From contig CBDFKC010000003.1 of NCBI GenBank assembly GCA_965248685.1, positions 1,488,001 to 1,552,000 on the forward strand: DNA of 64,000 nucleotides, given 5' to 3'. The stretch's first letter is position 1; the number at the start of each line of letters is the position of its first letter. Below are positions 18,386 through 27,054 of the stretch, in pieces. The notes under the pieces were generated by a model. That model did not search any database and was not told the origin of the DNA. It worked only from the letters and a program-made list of their open reading frames with translations. Position numbers and translations under genes: made by a program. This DNA is from VYFG01 sp965248685. GTDB lineage: Bacteria; Pseudomonadota; Gammaproteobacteria; Arenicellales; Poriferihabitantaceae.

Positions 18386-19303
18386 TTGAATCAAAGAATC
18401 CCTCCCCTCGGATCCATTAGAGCTTTCAGGGCGGCTGCCCACTGCCTGTCGTTTACCATCGCGGCTGAACAGCTTAATGTGACCCAGGCCGCTATCAGTC
18501 ATCAGATAAAGTCACTTGAGGAAAATCTGGGGGTGTTGTTGTTTGTGCGAGGTAATCGTAGCCTGGCGCTGTCAGACCCAGGCAAGCGATTTCTGCCCTA
18601 TGTGGATCAGATGTTTGAATTACTGGATCAGGGTTTGCGCCAGGCCAAGTCCGACAGTGCGGACCAGACTTTGACGGTGACCGTGTTGCCATCGTTTGCT
18701 TCTCGTTGGTTAGTGCCACGACTCGGCCTTTTTCTAAAAAATAACCCTGATCTCGACTTTCGACTGGCACCGTCCCGGGGACTTACTAACTTCGAGACCG
18801 AAGATATCGACCTCGCGATTCGCTATGGTTCTGGAAAGTATCCTGGACTGACCAGTATTCATCTTATGGATGAAGATATTTATCCGGTATGTAGTCCGAA
18901 AATAATGCAGGGACCCCATCCGCTCAACACCCCGTCTGATCTGCGTCATCACATACTGTTGCATGACGAAGGTCACGGTAATTGGCGCAAGTGGTTAATC
19001 GTTGCCAATGCCGGGGGCGTTGATCCAGACAAGGGACCGGTGTATACCGACTCCGCGATGGCGGTTCAATCTGCAATTGAAGCGGACGGAATTGCCCTGG
19101 CCAGAAGTCAATTGGTTAAGGATGACCTAGCCCGGGGATTGTTGGTCAAGCCATTCGATATATCCCAGCCTTCCAATTTTTCTTATTATATCGTCTTTCC
19201 GGAGGGGCGAATTCCGAGTTCCGGAATGCAGGCGTTTATCGATTGGTTGCAACAACAAACGCTGGCCGATTTAATCAAGTATCGACAAATGGAGTCAGCG
19301 TGA
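18386..19303 (+). CDS. LysR-family regulator, GcvA-like
   Basis: 305 residues, TTG start (MNQRIPPLGSIRAFRAAAHC). Winged HTH at about 5-64 (FTIAAEQLNVTQAAISHQIKSLEENLGVLLF), then a periplasmic-binding-protein-like effector domain (about 90-295). The N-terminal style (PPLGSIRAFRAAA, NVTQAAISHQI) is that of the GcvA/choline-sulfate-utilisation branch of LysR proteins. It is divergent from DUF1127 and next to the Tmp-like genes, so regulation of amine or phosphonate use is plausible. No ligand can be inferred. Confidence 0.88.
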   Translation: MNQRIPPLGSIRAFRAAAHCLSFTIAAEQLNVTQAAISHQIKSLEENLGVLLFVRGNRSLALSDPGKRFLPYVDQMFELLDQGLRQAKSDSADQTLTVTVLPSFASRWLVPRLGLFLKNNPDLDFRLAPSRGLTNFETEDIDLAIRYGSGKYPGLTSIHLMDEDIYPVCSPKIMQGPHPLNTPSDLRHHILLHDEGHGNWRKWLIVANAGGVDPDKGPVYTDSAMAVQSAIEADGIALARSQLVKDDLARGLLVKPFDISQPSNFSYYIVFPEGRIPSSGMQAFIDWLQQQTLADLIKYRQMESA

Positions 19304-20007
19304 ACGAGCTCATTCAGTATAAAACCGAAGCAGAGCAATTTGGCCTGGTTCTGCGTGGTGGATTCGAGATCGATACCGAGGATAGTGTACCGCCGCTCGA
19401 AGGTGATCGAAAAGCGCGGACCCTTTTGCTTTTCGGCAATGCGGGGTCTTCATTGTGGCCGCGGTTCTCGGTTTCCGCCGAGTATGAGGATGGCGAAGCC
19501 AATCCGTTAAATCGCTGGAGTCAACGGATCGGTTGTAATTTGGCAGAACAGTGGGGCGGAATAGCTTTGTTTCCTTTTGGCGGTCCCCCCTATCAACCGT
19601 TTCTGCGCTGGGCAAAAAAAGCCGAAAGTCTGGAGTCGTCGGTCCTTGGTATTCTAATGCATCCCAGTTATGGACTATGGCATGCCTATCGTTTCGCAAT
19701 TGCCTTGCCAATGAAACTTGCGGTTGACGATTTGGCGTCAACTGAAGGAACGCCCCGGCATGCCTGCGATAGTTGTCAAGCCAAACCCTGTCTCGACCAG
19801 TGTCCGGTTAACGCATTTACCGCAAAGGGGTACGACGTGGAAAGCTGCTTTAATTTTCTCGATAGCAATCCACTGGCGCCATGCCATTCTCGAGGGTGCC
19901 AGGCCCGAACGGCTTGTCCCGAGGGACTCGGGTATCTTTATGAGCCGGATCATGCGGCGTTTCATATGGAGAAGTTTTATCATTCCCTGGAGTCGCGGTT
20001 TAGCTGA
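19300..20007 (+). CDS. 4Fe-4S cluster protein, ferredoxin-like
   Basis: 235 residues from a GTG at 19300 whose bases overlap the LysR stop (GTGA), which indicates translational coupling. The N-terminal 150 residues contain FGNAGSSLWPRFSVS and GCNLAEQWGGIALFPFGGPPYQPF. The C-terminal part has two cysteine groups: CDSCQAKPCLDQCPVNAF (a near-classic [4Fe-4S] motif with CP) and CHSRGCQARTACPEG. This is like the C-terminal half of QueG, but there is no cobalamin-binding epoxyqueuosine reductase domain. I cannot assign a reaction. Being coupled to a regulator is unusual for a ferredoxin and suggests a shared pathway. Confidence 0.75.
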   Translation: MNELIQYKTEAEQFGLVLRGGFEIDTEDSVPPLEGDRKARTLLLFGNAGSSLWPRFSVSAEYEDGEANPLNRWSQRIGCNLAEQWGGIALFPFGGPPYQPFLRWAKKAESLESSVLGILMHPSYGLWHAYRFAIALPMKLAVDDLASTEGTPRHACDSCQAKPCLDQCPVNAFTAKGYDVESCFNFLDSNPLAPCHSRGCQARTACPEGLGYLYEPDHAAFHMEKFYHSLESRFS

Positions 20008-20103
20008 AATTGGCGCAAACCGGCTATGAAATTATCAGGTTTACTATAGAATCGCCCTGGGTTAAGTCATCTAATACACGATTTTATTTATTCGAAAACC
20101 ATC

Positions 20104-22113
20104 ATGGCATATCAATTAGGTATTGATACTGGCGGGACGTATACAGACGCGGTTATTGTCGACGCCGATCAAAAGGTTATCGCTAAAAACAAGAGTCTCA
20201 CTACTGCTTATGACCTGACTATTGGGATCGGCAATGCAATCACTAGCCTGCCTGGGGATATGTTGACCGAGGTGAATCTGGTAGCCCTTTCCACCACCCT
20301 TTCAACAAATTCAGTGGTCGAAGGTAGAGGCGCCCCGGTCTCAATCTTGTTGCCGGGATATAGTGAACAGCAGGTCGAGAAAAGCGGATTGAGCGAAATC
20401 CTTGAGCGTGACCTGATCAATAAACTGGATGGCGGCCACAGCGCTACGGGCCATGAGTTAATGCCGCTGGACCTTACCCAGGCCAGTGATATTATTCTCG
20501 ACCAACAGGCTAGAGTGTCAGCATTTGCGATTTCATCAATGTTTGGAACGCGCAACAGTTCTCACGAATCGGCATTGCGAAACCTGGTCCTCGAGTTAAC
20601 CGGCAAACCGGTCGCCTGCGGTCACGAACTCGCCTCTACCCTGGGCGCACCCAGACGCGCATTAACCACTGCGCTGAATGCGCGCATGATTCTATATATC
20701 CAGTCGCTGATTAATTCGGTTGAACAGATTTTACGCGAACAGCAAATTAATGCGCCATTGATGATTGTTAAAGGTGACGGTTCCCTGGTTAATGCCCAGA
20801 CCGCATTGTTACAACCGGTAACAACCGTATTATCCGGACCGGCGGCCAGCGTCATCGGTGCCTGCGCGTTAAGCCAGCAGAAAGATGCAATAGTAGTCGA
20901 TATCGGAGGAACCACCACTGACATAGCCATTGTTACCGACGGCCAACCGGAATTATGCGAAGACGGTGCCCGAATCGGTGACTGGCAACCCATGGTTGAA
21001 GCCATTCGGGTTTTCTCGATCGGCCTGGGAGGCGATAGCGAAGTACGATTTAAGGGCAAGCTGGCAATGTCCCAGCGTCGGGTGGTGCCCATGAGTCTGT
21101 TAGCTTATCAATACCCTGAAGTTGTGGCGAAGCTGGAACGACAATTTAATGCGGCGCCCAATCCGCGCAACAATAAATTTGCCCTGCGATTACAGCACAA
21201 TGAAGTGGTATTAAATCAATTGGGGACCCTGGAGAATGATATCTGGGAGCTGCTCGAGAATGGCCCCATTGAACTCGATGCGCTGGCGGATACCAATCGC
21301 CCTATGTTGCGTGCACTGGCAAGGATGGAGCGCTTGAGTCTGGTCATCTATAGTGGATTCACGCCATCTGACGCGACCCATGTACTGGGCATGAGTCATC
21401 ACTGGAATCGGGATGCAGCCGAGCTTGCGGCCAGGATATGGGGTCGCCAGATGCGCCATTTATATGGTTGTGGCAATTGGGAGGTTGGGGATGCAGTTGC
21501 TCCAAGCCAACAGGTTTTCGACATGGTGATTCGAGATATTAGTCAAAAGTTGATCGAAGCGGGGCTCAATCAACATGGAAAACTGAAAGATTCTAAGTCG
21601 ATGAATTTAACCCAGTTGCTGGCGGACATCGTATTAAATAAAGGCGAGGCGGACCTTGTAAGGCCCCTGTTCAACCTACAATTTGCTACCGGATATCCAA
21701 TCGTCGCGGTTGGCGGCCCTGCTGCTGATTATTTTCCCGAAGTGGCGCGGATGTTAAACATCGATTTACATTTGCCGGAAAACGCTGACACCGCCAACGC
21801 CATCGGCGCGGTGATGGGCGCGGTGGTGCAGATTTCCCATATCACCGTAACCCAGCCAGAGTTTGGCATCTTCTATCTATTCCACAAAGATCAGCCAATG
21901 ACTTTCGAGGATCTCGAAACGGCCCTTGATAAAGCTCGTGAACTGGCGGTGTTTGATGCTACCGAACTGGCGGAATCTGCTGGAGCGAGTTCCATAGAAA
22001 CTAAAATACGTCAGGACGCGAATCACGTAAAGCACGATATAGACGGGGAGCTATTTGTCAGCGCCACGATTACCGCGGTCGCGTCTGGTCGTCCTAATTG
22101 TCTGGTTCAATAA
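20104..22113 (+). CDS. Hydantoinase/oxoprolinase family protein (HyuA-like)
   Basis: 669 residues. ASKHA-fold ATPase: phosphate-binding loops GIDTGGTYTDAVIVD (residues 6-20) and VVDIGGTTTDIAIVTDGQP (about 266-284), with VLSGPAASVIGACAL between them. HyuA proteins are the ATP-dependent half of N-methylhydantoinases, 5-oxoprolinases and acetone carboxylases. No HyuB partner is adjacent. The C-terminus past about residue 480 differs from HyuA proper, and such single-subunit forms often occur alone in marine bacteria. Substrate unknown. It probably forms a transcript with the reductase gene 30 bp downstream. Confidence 0.82.
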   Translation: MAYQLGIDTGGTYTDAVIVDADQKVIAKNKSLTTAYDLTIGIGNAITSLPGDMLTEVNLVALSTTLSTNSVVEGRGAPVSILLPGYSEQQVEKSGLSEILERDLINKLDGGHSATGHELMPLDLTQASDIILDQQARVSAFAISSMFGTRNSSHESALRNLVLELTGKPVACGHELASTLGAPRRALTTALNARMILYIQSLINSVEQILREQQINAPLMIVKGDGSLVNAQTALLQPVTTVLSGPAASVIGACALSQQKDAIVVDIGGTTTDIAIVTDGQPELCEDGARIGDWQPMVEAIRVFSIGLGGDSEVRFKGKLAMSQRRVVPMSLLAYQYPEVVAKLERQFNAAPNPRNNKFALRLQHNEVVLNQLGTLENDIWELLENGPIELDALADTNRPMLRALARMERLSLVIYSGFTPSDATHVLGMSHHWNRDAAELAARIWGRQMRHLYGCGNWEVGDAVAPSQQVFDMVIRDISQKLIEAGLNQHGKLKDSKSMNLTQLLADIVLNKGEADLVRPLFNLQFATGYPIVAVGGPAADYFPEVARMLNIDLHLPENADTANAIGAVMGAVVQISHITVTQPEFGIFYLFHKDQPMTFEDLETALDKARELAVFDATELAESAGASSIETKIRQDANHVKHDIDGELFVSATITAVASGRPNCLVQ

Positions 22114-22143
22114 CGCATCCCAAATTAATAATTGCCAATTGAT

Positions 22144-23250
22144 ATGAAAATTCCAGAGACAATGAGCGGGGTTTATTTAACCGGCCACGGGGATTTTGAC
22201 AAACTCGAGTATCGCGAAGATATTCCGGCTCCGAAACCTGTTGGCCAGGAGGTGCTTGTTAAAGTTGGCGCTGTCGGGGTGAATAATACGGATATTAATA
22301 CGCGGATTGGTTGGTATTCGAAAAGTAACAGCGGCAACCTGGATACCATAGACCACGACGAGCTGGCCGACGCCGGGGGTAGTGACGATGGCGACTGGAG
22401 TGGTGCAGGTCTGAGCTTTCCCCGTATTCAGGGAATCGATGTCTGCGGTGAAATTGTTGCAGTAGGGGATGGGTCTTTATCCGGGCGCATTGGTGAACGG
22501 GTTTTGGTGGAGCCCTGTTTACGCTCGCCGGTAGATTGGAAGCCCTATGAAGGATGGTTTCTTGGTTCTGAATGTGACGGTGGATTTGCCCAATTTGTTA
22601 AAGCGCCATCGGTTCACGCTTACCATATTCAGTCAGATTTGTCTGATCCCGAGCTCGCCTCGTTTCCTTGTTCATGGAGCACGGCGGAAAACATGCTAAC
22701 CCGAACCGGGGTTAGCAGTGCTGACAGGGTTCTTATAACCGGTGCCTCCGGAGGTGTTGGCTCGGCTGCCATACAGTTATCAAGACGGCGCGGCGCAGAG
22801 GTAATCGCGGTTTGTGGTAAGGAGAAATCTGAGTTGGTGCGTCAACAAGGAGCGAACCTGACCATTGATCGGGACGCCGACCTGATTCAGCTGCTCGGGA
22901 CAGATGCCGTGGATGTGGTGATCGATCTGGTGGCGGGGTCTAGCTGGGCTTCGCTACCTGAGGTCATGAAAAAAGGTGGGCGGTATGCAGTCGCCGGTGC
23001 AATTGGTGGGCCGCTGGTAGAGTTGGACGTGAGGACGCTTTATCTTAAGGATCTAAGCTTTTTTGGTTGTACCATCCTCGAAACTGAAGTTTTTAAAAGC
23101 CTGATTGGCTACATAGAAGCCGGAGAAATTAGCCCGATAGTGTCTCAGACCTATCCACTCGCTGACATTGTTGCCGCACAAAAAGATTTTATGGCCAAAC
23201 GCCATGTCGGTAAATTGGTGTTGATTCCGCCGCCACTGGACCTGGTATAG
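22144..23250 (+). CDS. Zinc-type alcohol dehydrogenase/quinone oxidoreductase family (MDR)
   Basis: 368 residues from the ATG at 22144. A TTG at 22132 is in frame and would add four residues. GroES-like N-terminus (GQEVLVKVGAVGVNNTDINT, IQGIDVCGEIVAVGDG) and a Rossmann domain with GASGGVGSAAIQLSRRRGAEVI near residue 199. The acidic insert around residues 60-85 and the cysteine-poor GroES domain place it among the zinc-free quinone-reductase-like or 2-haloacrylate-reductase-like MDR proteins. Its stop is 5 bp from the convergent PhyH gene. Substrate unknown. Confidence 0.82.
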   Translation: MKIPETMSGVYLTGHGDFDKLEYREDIPAPKPVGQEVLVKVGAVGVNNTDINTRIGWYSKSNSGNLDTIDHDELADAGGSDDGDWSGAGLSFPRIQGIDVCGEIVAVGDGSLSGRIGERVLVEPCLRSPVDWKPYEGWFLGSECDGGFAQFVKAPSVHAYHIQSDLSDPELASFPCSWSTAENMLTRTGVSSADRVLITGASGGVGSAAIQLSRRRGAEVIAVCGKEKSELVRQQGANLTIDRDADLIQLLGTDAVDVVIDLVAGSSWASLPEVMKKGGRYAVAGAIGGPLVELDVRTLYLKDLSFFGCTILETEVFKSLIGYIEAGEISPIVSQTYPLADIVAAQKDFMAKRHVGKLVLIPPPLDLV

Positions 23251-23254
23251 CCGG

Positions 23255-24157
23255 TTAATCCCCAAGGATTCCGACCCCGTCTTCCCCGCGAACAATACAC
23301 TCGGCATGCTGGTCTCCGGTGGCCCCATATCCACCCCAGGGCTTGAATCCGAGCAAGGTTTTTAATTCAGGCCCTAATGATGAAATGACGTCACCCCGGG
23401 TACCGTAGGTGAAATTGATCATCTGTCTGAATTGCGGCGCACAATAATAGGTGGTTATTCCGTAGCGTGGCGCTGCACTGTGATTAACATCCGCTGAGTG
23501 CCAGGTTCGTCCTTCGAAAATTACCGCACTTCCCGCAGTGCCGGTTGCGTTGACAGTCTGATAATCGCCATAGGGTTCTGGATTCGTCCCGCTTAAATGA
23601 CTTCCTGGGACGATTCTGGTACCCCCGTTCTCAACCGTAAAATCACTCACCATCCACAATACGTTGCAAACAACCGGTGGATTGATCGGCACCGCAGATT
23701 CGGTGGGTTGGCCTTTACCAACATTGGCACGATTAATATCGCCGCAACGCTGATGTGGTTCTCCCGCAAGCCTGGGTTCTGGCAGCCACCATTGGTCCTT
23801 ATGTAAACCCATTTGTCGATTGTCTGGCTGAGCGATAGTGGCGGCAAAATCTGATAACAAATAGTGTGGTCCAAGAACATGGGAGACAATTTGGTGCACC
23901 AGTGATTGATCCACCAGCCGTTGAAAAATCTCTCCTTTGTTTATCAACATGTAAACCCACTGGTTTTTATCTCCATCGGTTTGGACCTGATCCTGAGTGC
24001 TTACCCCTTCTCGTCTTTCGGCTTTCGCCTGGGTATCGATTCGACGATGGACTTCGGCCATTTTTTCAGGCGCGATCAAATCCGGAACAATGCAATAGCC
24101 GTTTTGATCCATCTGTTGCTTTAACCGAGCAAGATGCTGGTGTTGATTACTGGACAT
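23255..24157 (-). CDS. Phytanoyl-CoA dioxygenase (PhyH) family protein
   Basis: About 300 residues; the ATG giving MSSNQHQHLARLKQQ is preferred over one six codons earlier. Fe(II)/2-oxoglutarate oxygenase of the PhyH family. GLHKDQWWLPEP carries the HxD iron ligands, GTRIVPGSHLSG is the family signature, WHSADVNHSAAPRYGITTYY supplies the distal His and the 2-oxoglutarate-binding Arg. Characterised relatives hydroxylate fatty acyl-CoAs, ectoine or small quaternary compounds. The gene may belong functionally with the carnitine dehydrogenase-like gene upstream on the same strand (138 bp away), but the substrate is not visible in the sequence. Confidence 0.83.
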   Translation of the reverse strand: MSSNQHQHLARLKQQMDQNGYCIVPDLIAPEKMAEVHRRIDTQAKAERREGVSTQDQVQTDGDKNQWVYMLINKGEIFQRLVDQSLVHQIVSHVLGPHYLLSDFAATIAQPDNRQMGLHKDQWWLPEPRLAGEPHQRCGDINRANVGKGQPTESAVPINPPVVCNVLWMVSDFTVENGGTRIVPGSHLSGTNPEPYGDYQTVNATGTAGSAVIFEGRTWHSADVNHSAAPRYGITTYYCAPQFRQMINFTYGTRGDVISSLGPELKTLLGFKPWGGYGATGDQHAECIVRGEDGVGILGD

Positions 24158-24295
24158 TATACGATTCAAATTCAAATCAAAATCAATTAACAGAAGATAA
24201 CGCTTTGCTATTAATAGTTAAAATCAACGATCTGCGCGATGCCGTCCAATTATAGTAGCTATTACGTCATGCCGAGCACATTTAAAATGGCACCA

Positions 24296-25219
24296 TTATT
24301 TTGGATCGAACGCCAGCCCATTCAACATCTGTAACAAATTTTCGTCTCGCCAACGCTCCAGTTCATCGATGCCCCGGTTCCCGGCCTGCCTCTCAATGGA
24401 TTGAAATAGATTCTCCCGAACCTCATCACTGGCATTAAATCCAAACTGCTCAATCATGGCGCTCAATCCGCCCTTGCCGCCGCCAAGGTGATAGCACATA
24501 CCGGGTCCGGCAAATGCCCAGCGTAATCCCGGTCCGAAGCGCATCGCATTGTCAACATCGTCGAAATTACATATACCGTTTTCGACCAGAGAAATGGCCT
24601 CATTTAATACTACGTGTTGCAAACGATTGGCGATATAGGAATCAATTTCTTTCTTTAACAACAATGCTTTTTTGCCAATACTATTGTAAAACCCAACCGC
24701 CCAATCGAGTACCGCTGGATCGGTTTTTTGCCCTCCAACTACTTCCACCAGTGGCATCATATAGGATGGTGCAAACGGGTGGCCAATAATACAGCGTTCT
24801 GGGTGATTACAATTACTGGCAATACTTGAAGGTAGAAACGCCGAAGACGAACTTGCAATTACACAATCTTTAGGTGCATATTTTCCGATCTGAGAAAATA
24901 GTTCTACCTTTAATTGTTCTCTATCCGGGGCGCTTTCCTGAATAAAATCTGCGTCAGTAACTGCAGTAGCAAGATCTGAAGTAAAGGTTAAATTGTTCCT
25001 GTAAGAATCTTGTTGTTCTGACTCAATCGACGAATTTAGTTGGATTACCATGGGCCAGGCGTCGTCAATGACCGTGTTTAGTTTTCTCTCGGTATCTTCT
25101 CCCGGGTCTGTCGCGATTACTTTGAATCCCCTGGATAAAAAATACGCGACCCATCCACCGCCAATTGTGCCAGCGCCGACGCAGGCAATTCGATTAATAT
25201 TGTTTCGGATTTTCATCAA
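24296..25219 (-). CDS. L-carnitine dehydrogenase-like 3-hydroxyacyl-CoA dehydrogenase family protein
   Basis: 307 residues. NAD-binding Rossmann motif GAGTIGGGWVAYFLSRG (about 15-31), SSSSAFLPSSIA, GHPFAPSYMMPLVEVVGG, and the C-terminal RFGPGLRWAFAGPGMCYHLG. That last motif, with the following GGKGGLSAMIEQFG, is typical of L-carnitine dehydrogenases, which oxidise L-carnitine to 3-dehydrocarnitine. General 3-hydroxybutyryl-CoA dehydrogenases lack it. A dehydrocarnitine-cleavage enzyme and a thioesterase usually accompany it, but none is adjacent here. The alternative is a lambda-crystallin-like hydroxyacyl dehydrogenase. Confidence 0.8.
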   Translation of the reverse strand: MMKIRNNINRIACVGAGTIGGGWVAYFLSRGFKVIATDPGEDTERKLNTVIDDAWPMVIQLNSSIESEQQDSYRNNLTFTSDLATAVTDADFIQESAPDREQLKVELFSQIGKYAPKDCVIASSSSAFLPSSIASNCNHPERCIIGHPFAPSYMMPLVEVVGGQKTDPAVLDWAVGFYNSIGKKALLLKKEIDSYIANRLQHVVLNEAISLVENGICNFDDVDNAMRFGPGLRWAFAGPGMCYHLGGGKGGLSAMIEQFGFNASDEVRENLFQSIERQAGNRGIDELERWRDENLLQMLNGLAFDPK

Positions 25220-25308
25220 TGTGTTGTAGGATAGATTTTAGAATTTGTAGAATACAATAACTCATCTGGGTTAACCTCCAGGAAATTATACCTAGCTCGA
25301 GAAAAATT

Positions 25309-26283
25309 ATGGCTTATGCAATGCACGCCAGCAGTCCTGGCGGTTCCGACGTTCTTGAAAGGCACGAATTCGAACCAGAGATGCCCAACGCCGGGGAAGT
25401 TCTGATCAAGCACAATGCGATTGGAGTGAACTTTATCGATGTCTATATTCGTAGTGGAGCCTATCCCTGGCCGGTAGAAAATAATCTGGTGCTCGGTTGC
25501 GAGGCGGCCGGTGTGGTAGAGGCGGTCGGCGCCGGAGTTGACGGATTCAAGGAAGGGGATCGAGTTGCCTATACCCTTCCAAATGGCGCATACAGTACCC
25601 ATCGGAACATAAATGTATCTCATGTGGTTCGACTGCCTGATGATATTGATGACACAACCGCAGCGGCTTGTATGTTGAAGGGCTTGACCTGCTATTACCT
25701 GCTGCATAATAGTTTTGAGGTAGAAACCGGACATAGGGTATTATTTCACGCAGCAGCGGGTGGGGTCGGATTGATCGCAGGTCAATGGCTCGCGGATAAA
25801 GGCGCAACCGCTATAGGCACTGCCGGCAGCGATGACAAGTGTTCGCTGGCTATGAATAACGGATACGCAGATGTTATCAATTATAAAACTGACGATTTTC
25901 TGGCCGGGGTTAAAGCGTTTACTGAAGGGGAGATGGTAGACGTTGTATACGACAGTGTTGGACAGGACACCTGGCCGGGTTCACGGGACTGTTTAAAGAG
26001 ATTCGGAACAATGGTTGCGTTCGGGCAGTCATCCGGGCCAGCCGCGGATTTTAAAATTTCTGATCTCGCGGTAGGTTCCCTGTACCTCAATCGACCGACT
26101 TTGTTTCACTTTACTGCGGATCGCGGCTGGCTGGAAAAGGCTTCAGCAGCATTATTTGAAATGATCGGTTCAGATCGATTGAATATTGCGGTCAACCAAA
26201 CTTTTGCCCTGGAAGATGCGGGAAAAGCTCACGATGCATTGGAGTCCCGCAGTACAACCGGGTGCACCGTGCTTATTCCGTAG
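25309..26283 (+). CDS. NADPH:quinone oxidoreductase (QorA-like MDR)
   Basis: 324 residues. Zinc-free MDR protein: GEVLIKHNAIGVNFIDVYIR at the start, GDRVAY, then the NADPH motif HAAAGGVGLIAGQWLADKGA (about 150-169), and VVYDSVGQDTW. The N-terminal IDVYIRSGAYPWP and LGCEAAGVVEAVG fit quinone oxidoreductase 1 of E. coli closely. It is divergent from the carnitine dehydrogenase-like gene with 89 bp between starts. It probably detoxifies quinones or reduces an enone. Confidence 0.87.
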   Translation: MAYAMHASSPGGSDVLERHEFEPEMPNAGEVLIKHNAIGVNFIDVYIRSGAYPWPVENNLVLGCEAAGVVEAVGAGVDGFKEGDRVAYTLPNGAYSTHRNINVSHVVRLPDDIDDTTAAACMLKGLTCYYLLHNSFEVETGHRVLFHAAAGGVGLIAGQWLADKGATAIGTAGSDDKCSLAMNNGYADVINYKTDDFLAGVKAFTEGEMVDVVYDSVGQDTWPGSRDCLKRFGTMVAFGQSSGPAADFKISDLAVGSLYLNRPTLFHFTADRGWLEKASAALFEMIGSDRLNIAVNQTFALEDAGKAHDALESRSTTGCTVLIP

Positions 26284-26301
26284 TCAATAATTTCTCGCCA
26301 C

Positions 26302-26898
26302 TTATCCGCCCAGGGCCCGGTCAAGAAAGTCCAGTCGGTCCTGGCCCCAGAAGTTCTCGCCGTCAACGATATAGGTAGGAGAGCCAAATACGTCCAGTTT
26401 ATGTGCGAGTTCGGTGGTTGCGATAAACTCTGCTGCGAGTTCTTCGCTATTGGCAGAGGTAAGTAATGCGTTTCCATCGAATCCGCAGCTACTGGCGATT
26501 TCTATCAAGGTCCCGGTGTCTGCTACGTTTTTTTCATCCCTCCATACTGCAGTCAACACAGCATCACTAAATGCTCCCGCTTCGGGTCCCTGATTGCCGG
26601 CAGCAATTAACATTTTCGACGCTACCGCGGTGTCCGCCGGAAAAAATGCTGGCTGTAAATTGATTGAAATACCCAGATACGTGGACCATCGCTGTAATTC
26701 ATCCATGCGCAGACGCTGACGGGAAGGGTGGCGCTTTGCCAGAGGAACCCCGCCCATTTTTTCAAATGTAGGCATAACCGCAATAGGTTTATAGTTCACC
26801 CTGGCGTCGTGTCGCGCGACAATTTCATTGAACCGATTAATCGCCAGATAGCTCCAAGGCGAAATCAGAAAATGGTAATAATCGATGTTTTTTTGCAT
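26302..26898 (-). CDS. DsbA-fold isomerase, 2-hydroxychromene-2-carboxylate isomerase-like
   Basis: 198 residues from the ATG at 26898 (MQKNIDYYHFLISPWSYLAI). Kappa-class GST/DsbA-like thioredoxin fold with a large helical insert: Ser-Pro-Trp (ISPWSYLA) replaces the CxxC, and FGSPTYIVDGENFWGQDRLDFLD is the C-terminal signature. Relatives include NahD and glutathione-dependent isomerases of aromatic degradation. No aromatic degradation genes are nearby, so the physiological role is open. It converges on the quinone reductase gene, 18 bp between stops. Confidence 0.85.
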   Translation of the reverse strand: MQKNIDYYHFLISPWSYLAINRFNEIVARHDARVNYKPIAVMPTFEKMGGVPLAKRHPSRQRLRMDELQRWSTYLGISINLQPAFFPADTAVASKMLIAAGNQGPEAGAFSDAVLTAVWRDEKNVADTGTLIEIASSCGFDGNALLTSANSEELAAEFIATTELAHKLDVFGSPTYIVDGENFWGQDRLDFLDRALGG

Positions 26899-27054
26899 GG
26901 TTATGTTTCGAGAGAAATTAGTTGGCCTGGGGAAGTCCAATACACTACACTAAAATTCCCACGCTGGCCCAGGTTTAGTCTAGGGACAGCGAATTTTTAA
27001 GAAATTACTGGTGATGGTTGCCATCTCCGTTTTTCATGTTCAGTTAGAATCAAT

